This document shows, piece after piece, positions 63,601-64,000 of a stretch of 64,000 nucleotides of DNA. The stretch lies in assembly GCA_965224535.1 (NCBI GenBank), contig CBDCZR010000022.1, positions 496,001 to 560,000 on the forward strand, given 5' to 3'. Source of the DNA: JBCDHN01 sp965224535 (GTDB lineage: Bacteria; Verrucomicrobiota; Verrucomicrobiia; Verrucomicrobiales; DEV007). Below the pieces are notes generated by a model, which was not told the origin of the DNA, did no database searches, and saw only the letters and a program-made list of their open reading frames with translations. Positions within the stretch are counted from its first letter, which is position 1. The number at the start of each line of letters is the position of its first letter. The translations under genes and the position numbers were made by a program.

Positions 63601-64000
63601 GCGGGAGTTACCGCTCCAGCGATCCCATCCACCCGCAGAACAACATTGGCACTGCCCACGAAAGGCGTTAGATCCACGGTGGCCTGTTGCCATGCATTTC
63701 CCTGATTCCCGGTTTCGGAAAACACCTCCGTCCAGGTTGCCCCTCCGTCATCACTTCCGTGAACCTTTAGTGTGCCCATATCAGTAGTGCCACCACCCCT
63801 GTCAATTTGAGCATACATGTGATAGAAAAACTCCAGGCTGGCGGTCTGCATTGTGCTCAGGTCCAGCGTTGGCGAATGCAGGGTAGCAGTGTCTCCCGTT
63901 TGCACGTTGTCTGAGGTCTCGATGTAGAGAAAAATACCGGATGCGCCTCCCGTTGTATGGTCCGCGAGTGGCCCCGTACCGCCACTAGGGGTTTGGCCCG
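48684..64000 (-). CDS. Giant secreted adhesin-like repeat protein (5' end outside window)
   Basis: A single open frame of more than 15.3 kb encodes over 5,100 residues and remains open at the window edge, so the N-terminus and any signal peptide are not seen. Order on the protein: a jelly-roll/MAM-like domain (ASGIFLYIETSDN, DTATLHSPTLDLST), beta-rich repeats, three LamG modules, autotransporter-associated beta-strand repeats (GTLTKDGDGTFT, GELIKNGGGTLNLNGDNTYT), a block of about 50-60-residue repeats (VTSxxGNIxIxG, GVxIxDGAxVxSTG), haemagglutinin-like repeats (NDFTGPVSIVSxGNV) and a C-terminal Ig-like domain (STIVVTLHDEISGFTRTETVMVDGSGHW). It is very acidic and has almost no Cys. Surface adhesion or biofilm matrix is the likely role; secretion route unknown. 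Confidence 0.85.
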   Translation of the reverse strand, partial: GQTPSGGTGPLADHTTGGASGIFLYIETSDNVQTGDTATLHSPTLDLSTMQTASLEFFYHMYAQIDRGGGTTDMGTLKVHGSDDGGATWTEVFSETGNQGNAWQQATVDLTPFVGSANVVLRVDGIAGAVTPAGADGYQSDMAIDDFLVTGVPIAGTVDVTVTADADGDANGSGGAVDMAATSAIVAGEGTVDLIADGNVTVSSVTTTGDVTVTSANGEIRDRAEDPEITGGTVTFNGNVAPGIGAVGSLDLEGNVVLASDDTLSVVLNGTTPGTTHDQVAVTGMVSLGDAVIDLSLGYAAASGDVFVIVDNDDTDAVTGLFTDAGGNQLAHGAAITLNDGTSDRVFQLLYNVEGSAVNANNPATFATGTGNDVVLLSYGLPETSVELVDDGSGNFDLVVTDINVESADKLDISVQNIDGADYYVIKDTNSGPSLPMTTSIATANQPLVNEIHVLVSDVTGGLQVVTENVDAPTAIDTFTVSSPLTFAGDVTINAETINLNAATVNTGTSDQTYNGAVVLGAGVALTGADVTFASTVDSDATVRSLTTSVSGTLTFNDNVGATKALSTLDTGMTGTTKFAGQTYLDALAPGGGLLFNFDASFDPDSGDNLLPELSGAVSDAGDPFSMLIDTANVTFDNAPVTAFAGITGAYTLPGAAAGNGSRGIAGLELQLNGVDTAPGFSAADPDLDDATLEVWIKPADLTGQQVIWETGGGRGTGVALDGSELVFRVIGDGAVNEVRYDLATDAANANALGGTAATAEFFQVVGTIDVDAANGALELFVNGTSVGTSNVDAIGDWDGGDASGLGTVGGGNMGGYGNTAAGTGYNFEPFAGQIAAFRVYDGILTSGAGGDIEQNFNAVVNGGQTVVTVNTTGDQTYGNAVKLCLNTEMNGNDVTFDSTVDADATSPVIGGLTVNSNGGGVTTFNGDVGQTAALGGLTTNADGTVIVDAGNVSAIGGITFNENFTANNNVSIDGGSVNFAGTSDFLGNATVNAGSDATFTGAADFAGTAGIDAGDDVLFSSTADFGGAATVDASDDATFVGAVNLGGTTTVTARDITFSDTVDGNHDLTLNSTGVTTIGGNMGSTTALASLTTDRFGRTELCANVTVQGAGGATFEDRVLLCADTIVTSSDAGGDVTFGRTVDSQSGNAFNLTVNTTGGADTFFLGSVGTDALGGNSNDAGLGNLTTDELGKVHFGPNTVPPLFGGNLRVDFNAGADTNGADFWESTTSTQTRNWDLPAGVTLASNMPSSQPGLSGAYEFSGTLATSLSYNSFIATGDNTVELWIRPSDLTGQEVLFETGGLGAGYSIQLDDADVVFAAQEAAADAHFIRAAGAITSTTEFTQIVAVWDDLADADPVTAGNQAGSSMRLYINGVEMANELNIVGFNGTAGGDPAGLGGVNNDHGGGSAVLTDVGGMPTVDAHFNSGFTGDIAMMRVYSQILNAGQVGQNYAAVVDTAFTVRTAGDQTFNDAACVAADTVFEGANVTFASTLDGETANQPDVTVNTSRGGTTTFAGVVGGNAPVGDLTTNGDGTTVVRANITADSDSAILFLDAVVIDDDLTITQNGPGADVIFAHTVDSNTGETNDLTITTGGGQAVFLGDVGQTDELKNLTTDDAKLGGFTPLIAGAQLNYDASIDDGANAIWENTSLTDPDVANLTLDAALSHGAVAVTETAITHSYTFPGGTAADTDLPLEGNAGSTLLGAQFNTGLGSTPDGNGGLNTDASFELWFKPANLTTANQFLMETGGGTGIGLYLSGSTLELRRASGGTNGNSLRTFDITGLEGDFIQAVAVNEAGGDMILYVNGQEVARGVGAGGTDWDGGDAGALGTKGGQNAGGIGSDNQNRIPFAGEMAIYRQYNGQILDSASVEHNYFAVRGEKAITITTSEDQTYTGAVDACGDSTLEAEDVTFQSTVDLNEYDLTIDVTGTAGEAQGIISGTGTLTKDGDGTFTTTAANTYTGTTNVDGGTLLINGDSSAANGTVTVGANAILGGTGITGGSVSFAANSEVDPGVTTGDLEIRGTTVTFDDNATFTVELGTNMAGDATAAGNDTYDQIDIGAAVTAINLGNANLDVSIVPATPTFGVGDVFEIINNTSGNNVTGTFQDATGTTNLTHGAVFEVTSGDGKQHVYSILYNVDATNVVRTDSTTWDPVTNDGEDVVLLYFGEAETSVEIVGNDLVITDINNDSADQLSITDTGTHYEINDPGLALTTSIPGAIRVDGNTIQVLKTDVTGGLQVLTANGPDTVGANDQFTVDSNLSFAEDIEINAETITLNGNLTSGTGAATGAVTLNGDVTLGTDVTIDSSAANGALSVTGTLTGATNDLTIDTGSGDGTIAGAASGIGHLALPDTGTIDFQAGLAADTAIVAWNGGSANLTVSGGAVTIGDGDGIFDIGRGNTSGSATTGVVNFSLADSVTIDVDEIRQGTRTVNGGGRPHGDMFLSVQGTNTVCAETITLGASTPNGSSNNGVVNELVLGNGTNDFTVDTFIVGGIKSQGEVRFAGRATIGNVVAPGFDQSPDPDTQTLASITRNGVTYTNIAGATGVTTTATSRFGAQNDGVPADANAALTGLTISSGITNVAQADFTLATTVNNGDNKGFFLGEISVPGQAGDAVTVIPLSGGAPIGTWSLTLRSGDYGAQSGQMDATNTNLHSRLTSFFLSDFAGGAGVLTGVDGLRLVDNIGGVDFDPNVVGTFDLGAMAPPASAPVLNLSGKTGAETDLFIGEDNVATNINAAGNMDLGGGTFNGTLDEVVLGRHQSLGGSADGTLTMDAGTVTANTVVFAADTGTNPQNSSGTLTQRGGTFTVANGVTDAGAGISTINIQGGDFAVTNGGAVALDNLRVDDGTFTVQAGGLTADNMRVGYNGGSATATVNGGTVAVGNGDGSFDIGRRVSGNGFSEGTVDFANAASVTIDVDNLRLGTDTTGNGGSEGDLTLSQAGDNAVTATLVQLGRTDSGDNQTAANSSDLHLGGAENDFNVATLTVGDIKSVGTMDIAAGGTFTLRGEAGGTSRADVNIGFNTSGTATKPAESLLDLTGSSANTDLLVDQLIIGRHISTSGWGRGKLVFDNGVLDANQIDLAIATGSTPANTTGKIQQDGGTIRFGDLDNGGGVSTYNFNAGVIQNQPGANLTNQDVDIILGATGPQTITIDNGQTGTFLAPAQIVGGDGTTGELIKNGGGTLNLNGDNTYTSKTSLNAGTIALVGTGAIDDTVEIAIAGGATLDVTGRTAAPAGSYSFDNEVNGTGTIKGAFEFAAGGALQPGDTSGNDIGTLTVEGNTTVGGDFDFQINGAADTADLLDVTGTVTISGTSTLNLTETSGTAPDAGDLITLIENDTTADLVTGTFGTDTGSGSSPVNEGGVVQDDQGNDYVISYSGDDGNDVVLFAGKAETQVALVGSELKITDIGTDSEDTWSITYDANANTFTIEETVNPALVISTLGLTSAQVTRETATKVVVKVDQIVADGGSVTALTAITNGPDTPADVEDDDDITFATQNGALTLDGDISLTADDVVFAAGAQISQDALDGTVTVDADRSIVMNIGSGITTVDSNITLDADGNGVAGDDLVGVTLNNADLATEGGAISVEGQGIENKGILVENGSTISSTGSGTIQLDGTGGGTADDEGVMITGTGTSVTSVDGNIRIDGDSGSDTLGRKDDGVQIDDGAVVSSTGTTKADAATITITGNGGDGPTDRGVEISDAGTEVKSEAGNILITGTSPAGGGGGIALIDGADVLSSGTGANAATLTLDGTGGGHNDAPGVLISGTGTGVTSKDGNVSITGDSGGANDGVKIEDGAQVASTGLTTDAATIAIGGTGGSGNTDRGVEISDAGTLVTSVAGAIQVDGTSPDGDGVRLEDGAKISSTGSGGAPAATITVNGTGGDSALDNGVEVSGAGSEISSVEGDISIDGDANATGGDGVSIDGGGVISSTGTGAGAANIVIDGQDGTDDGVIITGAGSAVSTRDGDIQIKGKGSDGVELSAGATVTSAAGDGIIDICGESTVQSLATNEVGVQIDAPIVSGIGNVDVKSVDHLTFGAAGDITSASGTVTVQANKTSTTPGAEVFMADGALIDAGSGPIDLDADGNVTLGGLQTTGLATVDSASGDIVDGGDAHRDVIAGSAILNAAGSVGTPGASGNPLETDIDNLEGTAGTDFAIDNIGPLTVGGIASAGANNGITAGPGGTVQIDNTGDLTLDETVTAGTLADLETTGSILDDGDPDLDVDSPNALLQAGGSVGTAGDPLETRVSNLEGSSGGDFAIGNTGGDLNIGGVDPGTNGLTVGGDLNVTNNGNITDTPGESTTVAGTTNLNAGGNDVTLDTVTNDFGGTVNVTNADDVTLDDRNAIELGNVAAGGNLDVDTAGNVTITGTVDVNGNADIDTNANGGPGGSIVDTGAGVVDIEGSTTLDANGNPITLDTATNDFTGPVSIVSGGNVTLVDQNAIDLGDSNVNGNLNVDATQITDSGTVDVNGSTTLDANGGNITLDTPTNDFTGPVSIVSAGNVNLVDQNALNLGASNIAGNLDVLAGGNVTDSGTISVGGNACVETTTNIVLDQLDVAGFIGLTAGGNATAVNTGTVRFKDTTTGGNLNVIATTGDIVIGPGTDIDAGGAVSLTAEDDFTLAAGGSITAASVDVRIDAGDVGEAPGTGGTANVLGSISTSTTPFAATAPLGQAGTRITGGAEADTFNITPSRTTSFMIAGAAPTTLPGDVLNIVGANGNLNPAGVPGSGVWEFNAFSGLQGVAFSSIEGDNVQPVLTGGVSTVHPEGAGPIAIFPNLVIEQANLITGAIIRFTGGYVPSEDLIYATVLPQGISVEWDPTTGSLIFTTTDGGVTAAAMQEALRSVVYDNIRRVDPTAGPRSFFVVVFDGTIRSNFIFSTIEQQRDLDPGEAPPSRFGEDGVLGDGFGSDGSENGGGTEGEGDGVLGIDSPRLAGIFNAFRHLGAYSPFGGGSQFFGGFRVDRLGLGEPGLGFDDFDRYDIGGLPLNSTLTPFFAGTADAYSTIVVTLHDEISGFTRTETVMVDGSGHWTAAFAGAELESNRSYTVTIQEYPVTHQFEGAVLPPAAVGFFNGSVIADGLTDNVNFDDVFGQIIDTSDVDVALKKLDGGGE
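50390..51130 (-). repeat. Haemagglutinin-like repeat block of giant protein
   Basis: Near-identical units read TTLDANGxxITLDTxTNDFTGPVSIVSxGNVxLVDQNAxxLGxSN. Two adjacent units are almost the same at DNA level (around 50450-50830), which indicates recent duplication. Confidence 0.8.
51900..53220 (-). repeat. Tandem 50-60-residue repeat block of giant protein
   Basis: About eight units with the consensus (D/E)xGVxI(S/E/T)xxGxxVxSxxGxIxIxG, each followed by a DGAxVxSTG strand. The regular strand-turn pattern suggests a right-handed beta-helix or beta-solenoid stalk. Confidence 0.8.
54355..54490 (-). repeat. Autotransporter-associated beta-strand repeat
   Basis: GELIKNGGGTLNLNGDNTYT followed by SKTSLNAGTIALVG matches the well-known passenger repeat (LxKxGxGTLxLxGxNTYTGxTxVxxGTL). 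A second copy is at about 58040-58185. No autotransporter barrel is seen at the C-terminus. Confidence 0.85.
58360..59120 (-). repeat. LamG module 3 of giant protein
   Basis: It starts QLNYDASIDDGANAIWEN and contains FELWFKPANLTTANQFLMET, MILYVNGQEVARG and FAGEMAIYRQYNGQIL. It is the last of three duplicated modules and is followed by an autotransporter-associated beta-strand repeat. Confidence 0.85.
59625..60378 (-). repeat. LamG module 2 of giant protein
   Basis: It starts LRVDFNAGADTNGADFWES and contains VELWIRPSDLTGQEVLFETG, MRLYINGVEMANELN and FTGDIAMMRVYSQIL. It has the same layout as modules 1 and 3, including the trailing AVV(D/N) and the (D/E)QT(F/Y) strand. Confidence 0.85.
61400..62225 (-). 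repeat. LamG module 1 of giant protein
   Basis: It starts LLFNFDASFDPDSGDN and contains LEVWIKPADLTGQQVIWETG, LELFVNGTSVGTSN and FAGQIAAFRVYDGIL. It is homologous to the modules at 59625 and 58360 and sits between beta-strand repeat blocks. Confidence 0.85.

Overview
The window looks like genomic DNA from a member of the PVC bacteria, most likely a free-living polysaccharide-degrading Verrucomicrobiota (Planctomycetota is the alternative). The reasons are several Cys-type sulfatases, exo-rhamnogalacturonan-lyase-like (PcRGLX/YetA-like) proteins, a Gfo/Idh/MocA oxidoreductase with a twin-arginine leader, LamG and PQQ-propeller secreted proteins, a PhoD-like phosphatase and a giant adhesin rich in autotransporter-associated repeats. 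The phylum call rests on family content only. No rRNA, tRNA or CRISPR array was seen.

Region 1 (1-24.28 kb) is a carbohydrate locus for a sulfated, probably pectin- or rhamnan-like polysaccharide. It holds sulfatases, two PcRGLX-like lyases, an esterase, a beta-propeller glycosidase-like protein, a C69 dipeptidase, a Gfo/Idh/MocA protein, an FGE-fold protein and a PQQ propeller. It is heavily damaged. An IS630 element cuts a sulfatase. An ISKra4-type element with a perfect 9-bp target duplication sits inside a lyase gene, which also has a nonsense codon. A second sulfatase has an in-frame TAA, and three more genes are frameshifted. A 12-bp palindrome, CAGCAGCTGCTG, occurs nine times here and I found none in the rest of the window.

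At about 24,285 two PQQ-propeller genes meet tail to tail, each cut off mid-domain. This is a rearrangement breakpoint or an assembly chimera, and the change in motif use at the same place makes a chimera a serious possibility.

Region 2 (24.29-36.3 kb) has a secreted LamG/methyltransferase-like/PQQ protein with its truncated PQQ partner, a DUF234-type ATPase behind a degenerate 50-bp tandem repeat, a GntR/FCD regulator, a PhoD-like phosphatase, an imperfect inverted-repeat element, another sulfatase, an RlmD-type rRNA methyltransferase and a cysteine desulfurase.

At 36.37-36.69 kb lies a small secreted heavy-metal-associated (HMA) protein that reads through only if an in-frame TGA is decoded. 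The TGA occupies the first position of the metal-binding CxxC, giving a U-A-G-C pattern, so this is a selenoprotein candidate. It is followed by a clear intrinsic terminator.

Region 3 (36.8-64 kb) carries rapA (frameshifted), a Uma2-like protein with a 21-bp/heptad repeat tail, ileS, an exopolysaccharide locus (two Wza-type export proteins, a frameshifted sulfotransferase, rfbB), an Lrp/AsnC regulator and, filling the last 15.3 kb, one uninterrupted reverse-strand frame for a secreted-adhesin-like protein of more than 5,000 residues whose N-terminus lies outside the window.
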